Source: an uncultured Clostridiaceae bacterium (GTDB lineage Bacteria; Bacillota; Clostridia; TANB77; CAG-508). From it: 64,000 bases of DNA. Position 1 is the first letter of the stretch. Each line of letters starts with the position of its first letter. Positions 54,376-63,756 of this stretch are shown in pieces. The DNA lies in assembly GCA_947642455.1 (NCBI GenBank), contig CANRSN010000004.1:1-64000 (forward strand), in the 5' to 3' direction. The position numbers were made by a program, and so were the translations under genes. The notes under the pieces are model-generated. The model worked only from the letters and a program-made list of their open reading frames with translations, did not search any database and was not told the DNA's origin.

Positions 54376-54476
54376 TATTTGAAAAATAACAAAAATTATA
54401 TTATTTAGTTATTCAAATATTACAGTGGTCTGTCCCTTTTGGGACATTTTTGTCCTAATTTGCTCCGTCCCACTTT
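54319..54476. repeat. 158-bp palindrome inserted between two convergent genes
   Basis: Left arm AAAGTGGGACGGAGCAAATT (54319 on) is repeated inverted at the right end (to 54476); the inner part (GTAATATTTGAA...TTCAAATATTAC) is also palindromic. It encodes the C-terminal codons of both the endoQ gene and the sspH-like gene. Confidence 0.85.
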
Positions 54477-54640
54477 TCATATAAATCTTCTACATCAACT
54501 TCTCTTTCTTCATTGTTATCAACAAAACCAACTGTTGCAATATTATCATTTAATTCTTGAATCCATACAGGACGGTCATCATAATAAATATCTCTTTTCT
54601 CTTTATTTTTTAAAATTTGATATACTTGTTTACTATTCAT
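54455..54640 (-). CDS. SspH-like small acid-soluble spore protein
   Basis: 61 residues. ILKNKEKRDIYYDDRPVWIQ and the following ELNDNIATVGF match the H-type SASP pattern (short N-terminal helix, V/I-x-Y-x-x-x-PVWI, A-T-V). Expected in the forespore core. The last residues (EKWDGAN) come from the palindrome. RBS AGGAGG precedes the ATG. Confidence 0.75.
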   Translation of the reverse strand: MNSKQVYQILKNKEKRDIYYDDRPVWIQELNDNIATVGFVDNNEEREVDVEDLYEKWDGAN

Positions 54641-54748
54641 ATAAAATCCTCCTATAAATTGAATATTTATTTTAATTAAATTATATACAAGCCTTTGGAA
54701 GTTTATTCCTTAATATTGGAATTATCCTGTTCATATTTTTGGGTTCTA

Positions 54749-54777
54749 TTGTAAAAAAAGCAATGTTATAGTATACT
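54749..54777 (+). promoter_or_regulatory. Promoter of the ymdB gene
   Basis: TTGTAA (54749-54754) and TATACT (54772-54777), spacer 17 bp. Confidence 0.6.
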
Positions 54778-54825
54778 AAGATAGGGGAATAATTAACTAT
54801 ATATGAGAAAGGAATGAAATTTTAT

Positions 54826-55599
54826 ATGAGAATTTTAGCCATAGGAGATTTAGTTGGAGAAAGTGGAGTAAAAAAGTTAAAAGAGACTTTACCAGATATA
54901 ACAAGTAAAAATAATATAGATTTTGTAATAGTAAATGCAGAAAACTCAGCAGGAGGAATGGGAATAACATCAAAAATATATAATGATTTAAAAGAAATGA
55001 AAGTAAATGTAATAACAATGGGGAATCATACTTGGGGAAAAAAAGATATATTTTCATTTATAGATAGCCCGATTTTAATAAGACCAGCTAATTATTCAAA
55101 AGGTGTAGTTGGTAAAGGGTATGGAATTTATGAATGTAAAGGAAAGAAGATAGCTGTTATAAATTTAATAGGAAGAACAGATATGTCAATACAGTCTGAT
55201 AATCCATTTACAACTGTAACAGAAATAATAGAAAAAATAAATAAAATAGTAGATATAATTATAATAGATTTTCATGCAGAAGCTACAGCCGAAAAGATAG
55301 CAATGAAATACTATTTAGATGGAAAGGCAACAATTATATTTGGAACACATACACATGTACAAACAGCAGATGAACAAATAACTAAAAATGGAACAGCATA
55401 TATTACAGATATAGGAATGACAGGTCCAAAAGAATCTGTAATAGGTATGGATATAGAGGCATCAGTAAAAAGATTCTTAACATCTCTGCCAGAAAGATAT
55501 AAATTAGCAGAAGGTGAATGTATATTAAATGGGTGTATTTTTGAAATAAATGACGACAATTGTCGAGCAGAAAAGATTAGTAGAATATTTTTAAAATAA
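54826..55599 (+). CDS. ymdB: YmdB-family metallophosphoesterase
   Basis: 257 residues from ATG 54826 (GAAAGG upstream; ATG 54814 is too close to the RBS). Metal motifs IGDLVGESG, NAENSAGGMG, MGNHTWGKKD and GTHTHVQTAD are those of the YmdB dinuclear phosphodiesterase, which cleaves 2',3'-cyclic nucleotides and affects biofilm and sporulation decisions in B. subtilis. Upstream of spoVS, as in Bacillus. Confidence 0.93.
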   Translation: MRILAIGDLVGESGVKKLKETLPDITSKNNIDFVIVNAENSAGGMGITSKIYNDLKEMKVNVITMGNHTWGKKDIFSFIDSPILIRPANYSKGVVGKGYGIYECKGKKIAVINLIGRTDMSIQSDNPFTTVTEIIEKINKIVDIIIIDFHAEATAEKIAMKYYLDGKATIIFGTHTHVQTADEQITKNGTAYITDIGMTGPKESVIGMDIEASVKRFLTSLPERYKLAEGECILNGCIFEINDDNCRAEKISRIFLK

Positions 55600-55733
55600 A
55601 AGGCGAAAAACAAATAAAAATGACGAAAAAATCTTCCATAAATTTCCAAAAAACTATAGACATTTTATAAAAAATGTAATATAAATATATTTGTAATTCA
55701 ATACAAAAAATAAAAAATTATAGGAGGCAAAAA

Positions 55734-55997
55734 ATGGAAGTTTTAAAAATCTCATCAAAATCAAATCCAAATTCAGTAGCAGGAGCAATTGCAGGTTTGG
55801 TAAAGGAAGAAAACAAAGCAGAAATGCAAGCAATAGGAGCAGGAGCATTAAATCAAGCGGTAAAGGCAGTTGCAATTGCAAGAGGTTTTGTTGCACCATC
55901 TGGAGTAGATTTAGTATGTATACCAGCATTTGCAGAAGTTGAAGTGGAAGGAGAAGATAGAACAGGTATCAGAATTATTGTTGAATCAAGAAAATAA
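55734..55997 (+). CDS. spoVS: Stage V sporulation protein S
   Basis: 87 residues, nearly invariant sequence: LKISSKSNPNSVAGAIAG, AIGAGALNQAVKAVAIARGF. A small nucleic-acid-binding (Alba-like) protein needed for late sporulation. RBS AGGAGG. Confidence 0.98.
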   Translation: MEVLKISSKSNPNSVAGAIAGLVKEENKAEMQAIGAGALNQAVKAVAIARGFVAPSGVDLVCIPAFAEVEVEGEDRTGIRIIVESRK

Positions 55998-56012
55998 TTT
56001 TGTAAAATATAT

Positions 56013-56041
56013 TGTCAAAAAAGGTTTTTCCTTTTTTGACA
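56013..56041 (+). terminator. Terminator after spoVS
   Basis: TGTCAAAAAAGG pairs with CCTTTTTTGACA, 5-nt loop. Confidence 0.75.
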
Positions 56042-56260
56042 TATAGAAATTAGTTTTTTCTTAAACATATTTATATCAAAATAAATATTAATAACACATA
56101 CCTCTTAATGGTTACGAATAATTCTAAAAAAAATTGAAATTATCTTGAAAAAAATCATAAAGTAATATATTATATGAATACATAAAAGAGGAAAAAGAAA
56201 TTTGATTTATGCAAATTTCAATTTCTATAATGCCTTTAAATTAAAGAAAGGATTTTTTAT

Positions 56261-57850
56261 ATGAAAGTAAATATTATAAAATATGTATTTATTGTTTTTG
56301 TAATAGGAATAATCATATTTGCAATATATATGATATATTTTAAAGATAAAGAAGAAGAAGCAAAACAAGAAGATATAATCCAAAGCGAAGAAAAAGTAGA
56401 ATTAAAAGATTTACGACTAGGAATATCAAATTATGATACAATAAATCCTCTATTATCTAACAATAAAGAAGTATTAAATATTGGACAGTTAATATATGAG
56501 CCATTAATTAAAATAGATGAAAACTATAAAACACAATTATGTCTTGCAAAAGAATGTTCAAAAACATCAGAAACAACATATGTTATAAAAATTAATAATA
56601 ATATAAAATGGCAAGATGGGACAAGTTTAACAGCTAAAGATATACAATTTACTATAGATAGGCTAAAAGAATTAACTTCAATATACACACATAATGTAGA
56701 AAAAATAACAAGTGTTGAAGTTTTAGATAATGAAACAATAAAAATAAATTTAAGTGAAGAAGTTCCATTTTTTGAATATAATTTAATTTTTCCAATACTT
56801 TCTTCTAACAATTACTTAGGGGAAGATTTTAAAACTTCTACAAAAGTTCCAATAGGAACAGGAATGTTTTCAATAAGTACAATAGAAAATGGAGTAATAA
56901 CACTTCTAAAAAATGAGAATTGGTGGAATATAAAAGAACAAAATTCAAAAATAGAAAGTATAAAAATAAAATTATATTCAGAAGTAGGAGAAGTATATAA
57001 TAGTTTTAAATTAGGAAATATAGATATACTAACTACATCAAACTTAAATTTAGAACAATATATTGGAACAATTGGATATGCAAAAAGAGAAATAAAAGGA
57101 AGAGACTTTGACTATTTAGCTTTTAACTGTAATCAAGATTTATTAAAAAATGTAGAGGTAAGAAAAGCAATAAGCTATTGTATAGATAAGGCTAATATAA
57201 TAACAAGTGTATATAATAATAACTACTATATTTCGAACTTTCCTTTAGACTATGGTAATTATTTATATAATGAAGAAAAAGTAGGTTTAGGCTATAATCA
57301 AGAACAAGCCAAAAGAATATTAGAAGAAAATGGCTGGGAATATAAAAATAATAGATGGCAAAAGAGAGAAAATGGCAGTACTAAAAGGTTAGAATTTAAA
57401 TTAACAGTATGTACATCAAATGAGAAAAGAGTTTTAGCTGCAGAAAGTATAAAATCACAATTAGGGCAAATTGGAATAAAAGTTACAATTAATAAGATAT
57501 CAGATAGCCAATACCAAAAAGCACTTAAAAATAAAAGTTATGATATAATATTAACAGGTGTTACTAATTCATATAGTCCAGATTTAACCACATTCTTTGG
57601 AATAGATAATTTACAAAACTATACTAATGAGGAGGTTATTAATATACTAAACGAAATAAAATCTATAAGTGATATAAATCTTCTTAAAGAAAAATATAAT
57701 AGGATTTTAGATATTTATAATGAGGAAGTACCATTTGTATGTTTGTATAGAAATAAGCAAACAGTAGTAAAAAGTCAAAATTTGGCAGGAGAACTTAAAC
57801 CCAACAACTACTTTAGTTATTATGGAATATCTAATTGGTATAGAATGTAG
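56261..57850 (+). CDS. ABC transporter substrate-binding protein (peptide/nickel family 5)
   Basis: 529 residues. An N-terminal membrane helix (about 7-27) acts as signal anchor; no lipobox Cys is present. The body has the family-5 pattern: LGISNYDTINPLLSNNKEV, IKWQDGTSLTAKDIQFTIDR, LRPAIS-like VRKAISYCIDK and VPFVCLYRN. Binds oligopeptides or similar solutes. No permease or ATPase gene is adjacent, so it may be an orphan or work with a distant transporter. Confidence 0.88.
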   Translation: MKVNIIKYVFIVFVIGIIIFAIYMIYFKDKEEEAKQEDIIQSEEKVELKDLRLGISNYDTINPLLSNNKEVLNIGQLIYEPLIKIDENYKTQLCLAKECSKTSETTYVIKINNNIKWQDGTSLTAKDIQFTIDRLKELTSIYTHNVEKITSVEVLDNETIKINLSEEVPFFEYNLIFPILSSNNYLGEDFKTSTKVPIGTGMFSISTIENGVITLLKNENWWNIKEQNSKIESIKIKLYSEVGEVYNSFKLGNIDILTTSNLNLEQYIGTIGYAKREIKGRDFDYLAFNCNQDLLKNVEVRKAISYCIDKANIITSVYNNNYYISNFPLDYGNYLYNEEKVGLGYNQEQAKRILEENGWEYKNNRWQKRENGSTKRLEFKLTVCTSNEKRVLAAESIKSQLGQIGIKVTINKISDSQYQKALKNKSYDIILTGVTNSYSPDLTTFFGIDNLQNYTNEEVINILNEIKSISDINLLKEKYNRILDIYNEEVPFVCLYRNKQTVVKSQNLAGELKPNNYFSYYGISNWYRM

Positions 57851-57891
57851 AAAAATTTATGTTACAATTTATATTACCTAAATATTAATAA

Positions 57892-57925
57892 CATAGCAGA
57901 TAGTATAAGACATCTGAATAGTTAC
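57892..57925. repeat. 34-nt dispersed repeat, copy 2
   Basis: CATAGCAGATAGTATAAGAC plus ATCTGAATAGTTAC; see 50062-50095. Confidence 0.55.
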
Positions 57926-58032
57926 ATGTACTAAATAAAAAAATTAATTTTACACTTGACAAAAACAAAAAATAATATATAATTAATCAAACAAGAGTTT
58001 GAAGTAGAAACACAAGAAAGGAAGAAAAAGAA

Positions 58033-59091
58033 ATGGAAAAAAATTCAGAAAAAATGAAAGCATTAGAAACAGCATTAGCACAAATTGAAAAACAATTTGG
58101 AAAAGGCTCAATAATGAAATTAGGAGAATATCAAGCAATGAATGTTGAGGCAATCCCAACAGGAGCATTAAGTTTAGATATAGCATTAGGAATTGGAGGA
58201 ATTCCAAGAGGAAGAATTATAGAAGTATATGGTCCAGAGTCTTCAGGAAAAACAACTTTAGCACTTCATATGATAGCAGAAGCACAAAAATTAGGAGGAG
58301 AGGCAGCATTTATAGATGCAGAACATGCCTTAGACCCAGTATATGCAAAACACTTGGGAGTAGATATAGACAATTTAATAGTTTCACAACCAGATACAGG
58401 AGAGCAAGCACTAGAAATAGCAGAGGCATTAGTAAGAAGCACTGCACTAGACATAATAGTAATAGACTCTGTTGCAGCACTAGTTCCGAAAGCAGAAATA
58501 GATGGAGACATGGGAGATTCACATATTGGTTTACAAGCAAGGTTAATGTCACAAGCATTAAGGAAATTAGCAGGAGCTATAAATAAATCTAAATCAGTAA
58601 TATTATTTATAAACCAATTAAGAGACAAAGTAGGAGTAATGTTTGGTAGTCCAGAAACAACAGCAGGAGGTAGAGCACTTAAATATTACGCATCTGTAAG
58701 GTTAGATATAAGAAAAGTAGAGAATATAAAACAAGATGGTGAATTTATAGGAAATAGAGCAAAAGTAAAGGTCGTAAAAAATAAAGTAGCACCACCATTT
58801 AGAGAAGCAGAATTTGACATAGTATATGGAAAAGGAATATCAAAAGAAGGAAATATACTAGACATTGCAGTAAGTTTAAATATAATTGAAAAAAGTGGAT
58901 CTTGGTTTAGTTATAATGGAGATAGAATTGGGCAAGGTAGAGAAAACGTTAAAAAATATCTAGTAGAAAATCCAGAAATCGCAAAAGAAGTAGAAGAAAA
59001 AATAAGAGCAAATTCTGCTGAAGCATTTGAGAAGAGTTTGGGAGAAAACGAAGAAACAAATAAAGAAGAAAATGAAAAAGAAGAGGAATAA
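58033..59091 (+). CDS. recA: Recombinase RecA
   Basis: 352 residues. Walker [45 protein letters not shown] and the C-terminal acidic tail. Catalyses strand exchange and LexA autocleavage. Complete and adjacent to recX. Confidence 0.99.
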   Translation: MEKNSEKMKALETALAQIEKQFGKGSIMKLGEYQAMNVEAIPTGALSLDIALGIGGIPRGRIIEVYGPESSGKTTLALHMIAEAQKLGGEAAFIDAEHALDPVYAKHLGVDIDNLIVSQPDTGEQALEIAEALVRSTALDIIVIDSVAALVPKAEIDGDMGDSHIGLQARLMSQALRKLAGAINKSKSVILFINQLRDKVGVMFGSPETTAGGRALKYYASVRLDIRKVENIKQDGEFIGNRAKVKVVKNKVAPPFREAEFDIVYGKGISKEGNILDIAVSLNIIEKSGSWFSYNGDRIGQGRENVKKYLVENPEIAKEVEEKIRANSAEAFEKSLGENEETNKEENEKEEE

Positions 59092-59093
59092 AA

Positions 59094-59546
59094 ATGTATA
59101 CCATAGAAGAGTTTGACAGGTATAAAACAAAAGTGTTAAAATATATAATATATAAGAAAAGAACAGAGCAAGAAATAAGGCTTAAATTTGATAAAACAAT
59201 TGAAGAAGAAATATTAGAAGATATAATAGAAGAATTAAAAGAAAATAATTATATAAGTGATGAGGATTACATAAAGAGGGCAGTAAATGAATTTATTGCC
59301 TTAAAGAATTTATCTATAAAAGAAATAAAATGTAAACTATTTTCAAAAGGGATACAATCAAATTTAATAGATGAATATATCTCAAACAATATAGATATAT
59401 TAGAAGAATATGAGAAAAAATCCGCAGAAAATATTGTTACAAAAAAGTCTGTAAACATGGATGAAAATGAAATAAAACAATATCTTTTAAAAAAAGGATA
59501 TAAACAAGAAAACGTAAATATAGCACTAGAAGCTCTTGAAGACTAA
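59094..59546 (+). CDS. recX: Regulatory protein RecX
   Basis: 150 residues of three-helix repeats (RTEQEIRLKFD, NNYISDEDYIKRAVNEF, LLKKGYKQENVNIALE). Starts 2 nt after recA stops; modulates RecA filaments. Confidence 0.93.
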   Translation: MYTIEEFDRYKTKVLKYIIYKKRTEQEIRLKFDKTIEEEILEDIIEELKENNYISDEDYIKRAVNEFIALKNLSIKEIKCKLFSKGIQSNLIDEYISNNIDILEEYEKKSAENIVTKKSVNMDENEIKQYLLKKGYKQENVNIALEALED

Positions 59547-59571
59547 AATGGTTATAAATAGGCAGAGAATG

Positions 59572-59618
59572 TTTTCTATATTTAGAAAGTCGTATAGACT
59601 CTTCTAATATAGAAAAAT
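59572..59618 (+). terminator. Palindrome between recX and scpA
   Basis: TTTTCTATATTTAGAA pairs imperfectly with TTCTAATATAGAAAA; terminator-like or a small repeat. Confidence 0.45.
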
Positions 59619-59703
59619 GTGTTGTACACAAATTTACATGTTACATTAATAAAGCTACAAAATGTATTTAGATATTTTAAAAGCAAGCATGAAAGGAAGA
59701 ATA

Positions 59704-60459
59704 ATGCCAAACGTACTAAGTTTAGAAACTACTAAATATTCAATAAAGATAGAGAACTTTGAAGGTCCTCTTGATCTGCTGTGCCATCTAATTGAAAAAA
59801 ATAAAATGGATATATATGAAGTAAAAATAAGTGAAGTAACAGATCAATATATAGAATATATACATCAAATGGAAAAGATGAACTTAGAAATAGCAAGTGA
59901 ATTTTTAATTATGGCATCAACTCTAATATATTTGAAATCAAAAAATCTTTTGCCAACAGAAGTTGAAGATGAAAAAGAATTAACAGAAGAGGAACTTTTA
60001 CAAAGAATAATAGAATATAAAAAATATAAAGAAATTTCAAATACTTTTAGAGAGAATTATAATATATTTTCAAAAATATATTATAGAATGCCAGAAGAAA
60101 TAGAGTTACCAAAACAAAAACTAGATAGGAATTTTGATAAAAATAAAATATCAGATTTATATAGGAAAATAGTAGAGAAAACTAGTAATAAATTAAATCA
60201 AAATGCAAAAAATATTGAGAAAATAGCCATTACAGATACATACACAGTTGGGAGTAAAGTAAAAGAAATGTTTAGGGAGTTACTTAAAAGGCCTAGGTTT
60301 GTATTTAATAAAATGTATACATTTTCAAGGTGTAATAAACAAGAGGTGGTAACAGCTTTTACAGGTCTATTAGAACTTTCAAGAAGGAGCAAAGTTGTTA
60401 CAACACAAGAAGAATTGTTTGGAGATATTATAGTAGAAAAGGCTAAAAAAACTAAATAA
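59704..60459 (+). CDS. scpA: Segregation and condensation protein ScpA
   Basis: 251 residues from ATG 59704 (AAAGGAAG upstream). N-terminal YSIKIENFEGPLDLLCHLIEKNKMDIYEV and C-terminal AVVTAFTGLLEL-like winged helix. Kleisin subunit of SMC-ScpAB. No scpB gene follows within the window. Confidence 0.93.
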   Translation: MPNVLSLETTKYSIKIENFEGPLDLLCHLIEKNKMDIYEVKISEVTDQYIEYIHQMEKMNLEIASEFLIMASTLIYLKSKNLLPTEVEDEKELTEEELLQRIIEYKKYKEISNTFRENYNIFSKIYYRMPEEIELPKQKLDRNFDKNKISDLYRKIVEKTSNKLNQNAKNIEKIAITDTYTVGSKVKEMFRELLKRPRFVFNKMYTFSRCNKQEVVTAFTGLLELSRRSKVVTTQEELFGDIIVEKAKKTK

Positions 60460-60519
60460 TAAGAATAAAAAAGAAAAAAATGGAAAAACTAATATCATAA
60501 CTTCAAAGGAGGTTATTAA

Positions 60520-61158
60520 ATGATATTAGTTTTAATTTTTTTAGCAATAATAATATTTTTAGCTCTGCTAGTATTAGCTATATTTTCATTAACAATACAA
60601 TTAAATATAAAAGACTTTGAATTTGGAAATATGAGTGATAGAAAAAATTGGAGAATCATATTACAAATAAAGTTATTAGATAAACTCATAATATATAAAA
60701 CAGTTATAAATGAAAAGAAGATAGAATCGATAGTTAATTCAAAAATAGTCAAAAAGCTAAATATAAAACAAGATGTAAAAAATGAGATAAAGTTTAGAAA
60801 AAAGGAAATGTTTGAGTTAATAAAAAAAATAAGATTAGAAATAGTAATGTTAAATTTGAAAATATGGTTGGGAGTAGAAGATGCAATATTAACTTCATTT
60901 ATAGTGGCAGGAATAGGAAGTATTATAGGAATAGTTTTACCATTTTTAATAGAAAAGAAAAATATGAAAAGGTGCAAATATTTTGTAAATCCTGTATATA
61001 TGCAAAAAGATTTATATAATATCAAATTAAATAGTATAATTAAAGTAAAAATGGTACATATTATTAATATGATATATATTTTAACAATGAAAAGGAGAGA
61101 TGTAAATGAACGAGCATCCAATAGAAGGTCTTATGACTACAGCAATGGATTCAATTAG
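60520..61158 (+). CDS. DUF2953-domain membrane protein
   Basis: 212 residues; a membrane helix at 1-24, a charged middle and a second hydrophobic segment (about 126-145). DUF2953 proteins commonly precede ytfJ/gerW. The 3' end overlaps gerW by 53 nt in another frame. Confidence 0.75.
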   Translation: MILVLIFLAIIIFLALLVLAIFSLTIQLNIKDFEFGNMSDRKNWRIILQIKLLDKLIIYKTVINEKKIESIVNSKIVKKLNIKQDVKNEIKFRKKEMFELIKKIRLEIVMLNLKIWLGVEDAILTSFIVAGIGSIIGIVLPFLIEKKNMKRCKYFVNPVYMQKDLYNIKLNSIIKVKMVHIINMIYILTMKRRDVNERASNRRSYDYSNGFN

Positions 61159-61735
61159 AGAGATGATAGATGTAAATACTATAATAGGAGAACCAATAGA
61201 AACATCTAGTAATATTATAATTATTCCAATTTCAAAAGTTGGATTTGGATTTGCAGCAGGAGGAAGCGAATTTAAAGGTGAAACAATAGATGAGTACAAA
61301 AAAAGAGAAAAAGAGGAAGAAATACAATATAAATTACCATTTGGTGGTGGTAGTGGAGCAGGTGTAAGTATTACACCAGTAGCATTTTTAGTAGTTACTC
61401 CTAATAATGTAAAATTGTTACCTGTAAGTCATAGTTCTTGTGTGGATAGATTATTAGACTATGTACCAGATTTAGTTGAAAAAACAAATAATTTAATTAA
61501 TAAGCAAATGACAAATAAAAAAGAAGAAAAGAAACAAGAAGAACAAAGAAGACAACGTGAAAGAAGAGAGGAAAAAGAAGAAAGACAAAGAACAATTATT
61601 GAGGAACCTACAAACATTAGTAATCCTATAATAGTTCCAAACCCTACAAAGTTACATCCAAAGAGGACGAGACCTGCAACATATGAGTATGAATATGATG
61701 AAACAAATCCAGATAATATGGGATATGATGACTAG
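61106..61735 (+). CDS. gerW: Sporulation protein GerW/YtfJ
   Basis: 209 residues. Core MTTAMDSIREMIDVNTIIGEPI, IIIPISKVGFGFAAGGSEF, GGGSGAGVSITPVAFLVV is the YtfJ family. The C-terminal 75 residues are a basic/Glu-Arg-rich extension not usual in the family. Needed for normal germinant response in B. subtilis. Confidence 0.93.
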   Translation: MNEHPIEGLMTTAMDSIREMIDVNTIIGEPIETSSNIIIIPISKVGFGFAAGGSEFKGETIDEYKKREKEEEIQYKLPFGGGSGAGVSITPVAFLVVTPNNVKLLPVSHSSCVDRLLDYVPDLVEKTNNLINKQMTNKKEEKKQEEQRRQRERREEKEERQRTIIEEPTNISNPIIVPNPTKLHPKRTRPATYEYEYDETNPDNMGYDD

Positions 61736-61738
61736 TAG

Positions 61739-61972
61739 GAACAAATTGGTTACTGTTCACACTGCACGAGTTAATCTGTCTACAAACTTTATATGTATAT
61801 ATTTTTTCACTTCCCCATCTAAGAAAATGTAATTCGCTAATCGCTCAAACATTTTCTAAGAAGGTCCCCACAAAATCGTTGCAAAATATATACATATAAA
61901 GTTTGTAGACTAATACATATATTAAAGAGTGAACAGTAACACAAATTGTACACTTTTTTGCAGAAACTCGAA
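61739..61972. mobile_element. 234-bp palindromic element, diverged relative of the 223-bp MITE
   Basis: Arms GGTTACTGTTCAC...GTGAACAGTAAC and CTACAAACTTTATATGTATA with its inverse. The right end ACAAATTGTACACTTTTTTG is close to that of the two 223-bp copies. The centre differs. Confidence 0.65.
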
Positions 61973-62074
61973 AAAGAATATTGACATAAAATACGATACT
62001 ATGTATAATATATAAGAATTTATTTGAAAAGCTCTCCAAAACAATCCAATTAAATAAGCAAAAGGAGTGAAATT

Positions 62075-62452
62075 ATGGGAAGATATGAAATAATCCAAAA
62101 GGTAAAACAGGAGTTGCGGAAATTAAAAGATGTTGAACATGTTGAGGATTTGATGAATGCAAAAAGAACAGATGAACTTTTGCAAATTGTAAAAGAACTT
62201 GACTTTGATGAAGTTCATAAGTTCTTAAATAGTAACACCTTAGATATGCTTGAAGAAGACTATGACGGTTACTGTATGGAACTAGCATTTTATATCAGTG
62301 TGTCAGGATATAGTGAAGGAGATTTCCTTAGAGATATCGATGAATTTATACGCAAATTGTCATGTGTTAGTGAACTAGGGGAAATGATCGCAGGAGCATT
62401 AGATTGTTTCACACTAGATGAAATAACTATTGAACAATTAGTTGGGAATTAA
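62075..62452 (+). CDS. Hypothetical acidic helical protein (125 residues)
   Basis: RBS AAAGGAG. All-helical, acidic, no signal peptide. Codon use differs slightly from its neighbours (includes CGG at codon 14 and a cluster of GAC/GTT), and it sits between two repeats, so it may be acquired. Family not recognised. Confidence 0.55.
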   Translation: MGRYEIIQKVKQELRKLKDVEHVEDLMNAKRTDELLQIVKELDFDEVHKFLNSNTLDMLEEDYDGYCMELAFYISVSGYSEGDFLRDIDEFIRKLSCVSELGEMIAGALDCFTLDEITIEQLVGN

Positions 62453-62516
62453 TTAATATTTGATGTAAAAGTAAAAGTGGCTATAATGAGGTTTTGTAGT
62501 GGATATTTTGGAGAGA

Positions 62517-62553
62517 AAAAGAACTAACAGTGTAATTTTGCTGTTAGTTCTTA
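62517..62553 (+). terminator. Terminator
   Basis: AAGAACTAACAG pairs with CTGTTAGTTCTT around a 10-nt loop; T-rich after. Confidence 0.75.
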
Positions 62554-62742
62554 AGTTTTGTATATACAATTTCGATTACTTTTGAATTCTTACATAGCCA
62601 GTAAAGAACTTTACAAAAATAAATATTCATATTCGTGTAGAAAATATTTTAAGCCTAGAACTTGCTATTAAAAAAATACCGAAACTATTGCATTTACATT
62701 TAAAAAATATTATGGTATTATTTAATTATTGGAGTGAGAAAA

Positions 62743-63636
62743 TTGAAAAATGAAAAAGATGTACCAGATTTTTTATATAAAAAATTATTAAATCAATATG
62801 GTGAAGAAAAAACAAATAAAATAATAGAAGGATATTCAAAGCAAAGGAAAGTAACTTTAAGAGTAAATACAATAAAAACAGATATAAATACTATAAAAAG
62901 TGAACTTGATAAGGCACAAATTGAATATAGGGAAGTTTTTTGGAATAAAACAGCATTAATAATACAAAATGTTAGAGAAGAAGAAATTAGAAAATTAAAA
63001 ATTTACGAAGAAGGAGAAATATATTTACAAAGTTTGTCTTCAATGATACCATCAATTATAATAGAGCCAAAGGCTAATGAAAATATTTTAGATATGGCAG
63101 CAGCGCCAGGAGGGAAGACAACCCAGATGGCTGCAATTTCAAAGAATAAATCTATAATTACGGCTTGTGAGAAAAATAAAATAAGAGCAGAAAGATTAAA
63201 ATATAACTTACAAAAACAAGGTGTAACATGTACTTATGTGATGGCTGTAGATTCAAGAAAATTAGACAATTTCTTTTCTTTTGATAAAATATTATTAGAT
63301 GCACCTTGTAGTGGAAGTGGGACAATATATACACTAGGTAATATGCAAATTACAGAAGAACTAATAAATAGATCTGTAAAAACTCAGGAAGAATTACTGC
63401 AAAAGGCGTTAAATATATTAAAACATGGAGGAGAAATGGTTTATTCAACCTGTTCTATATTATTAGAAGAAAATGAAAAAGTTTTAGAAAAAGTATTGTC
63501 AAAATGTAATGCTGAAATAATTCCAATAAAAATGGAAGGAATTTCTCAATTACCCACAAGCATTGAAGGCACAATATGTGTGCTCCCAACAGAGCTATAT
63601 GAAGGTTTCTTTGTTGCTAAAATAAAAAAGAGATAA
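62743..63636 (+). CDS. RsmB/NOP2-type RNA (cytosine-5) methyltransferase
   Basis: 297 residues if started at TTG 62743 (GGAG 8 nt upstream); GTG 62734 is the alternative. SAM-binding DMAAAPGGKTTQMAA, catalytic Cys motif DAPCSGSGT and second Cys motif YSTCSI are those of the Nol1/Nop2/Sun family. It lacks the NusB-like N-terminal domain of full-length RsmB, as in the YebU/RsmF-like or shorter Firmicute forms. Likely target: rRNA. Confidence 0.88.
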   Translation: MKNEKDVPDFLYKKLLNQYGEEKTNKIIEGYSKQRKVTLRVNTIKTDINTIKSELDKAQIEYREVFWNKTALIIQNVREEEIRKLKIYEEGEIYLQSLSSMIPSIIIEPKANENILDMAAAPGGKTTQMAAISKNKSIITACEKNKIRAERLKYNLQKQGVTCTYVMAVDSRKLDNFFSFDKILLDAPCSGSGTIYTLGNMQITEELINRSVKTQEELLQKALNILKHGGEMVYSTCSILLEENEKVLEKVLSKCNAEIIPIKMEGISQLPTSIEGTICVLPTELYEGFFVAKIKKR

Positions 63637-63756
63637 TTTTTTATAGATTAAAAGAATATAAAACCTTGTTATATTTTCCTAGTATATAAAAACAGTTATT
63701 GGACTAAAATATCTTTTTATTACATATATTTTAATAGATAATTAGGAGGTCTATAT

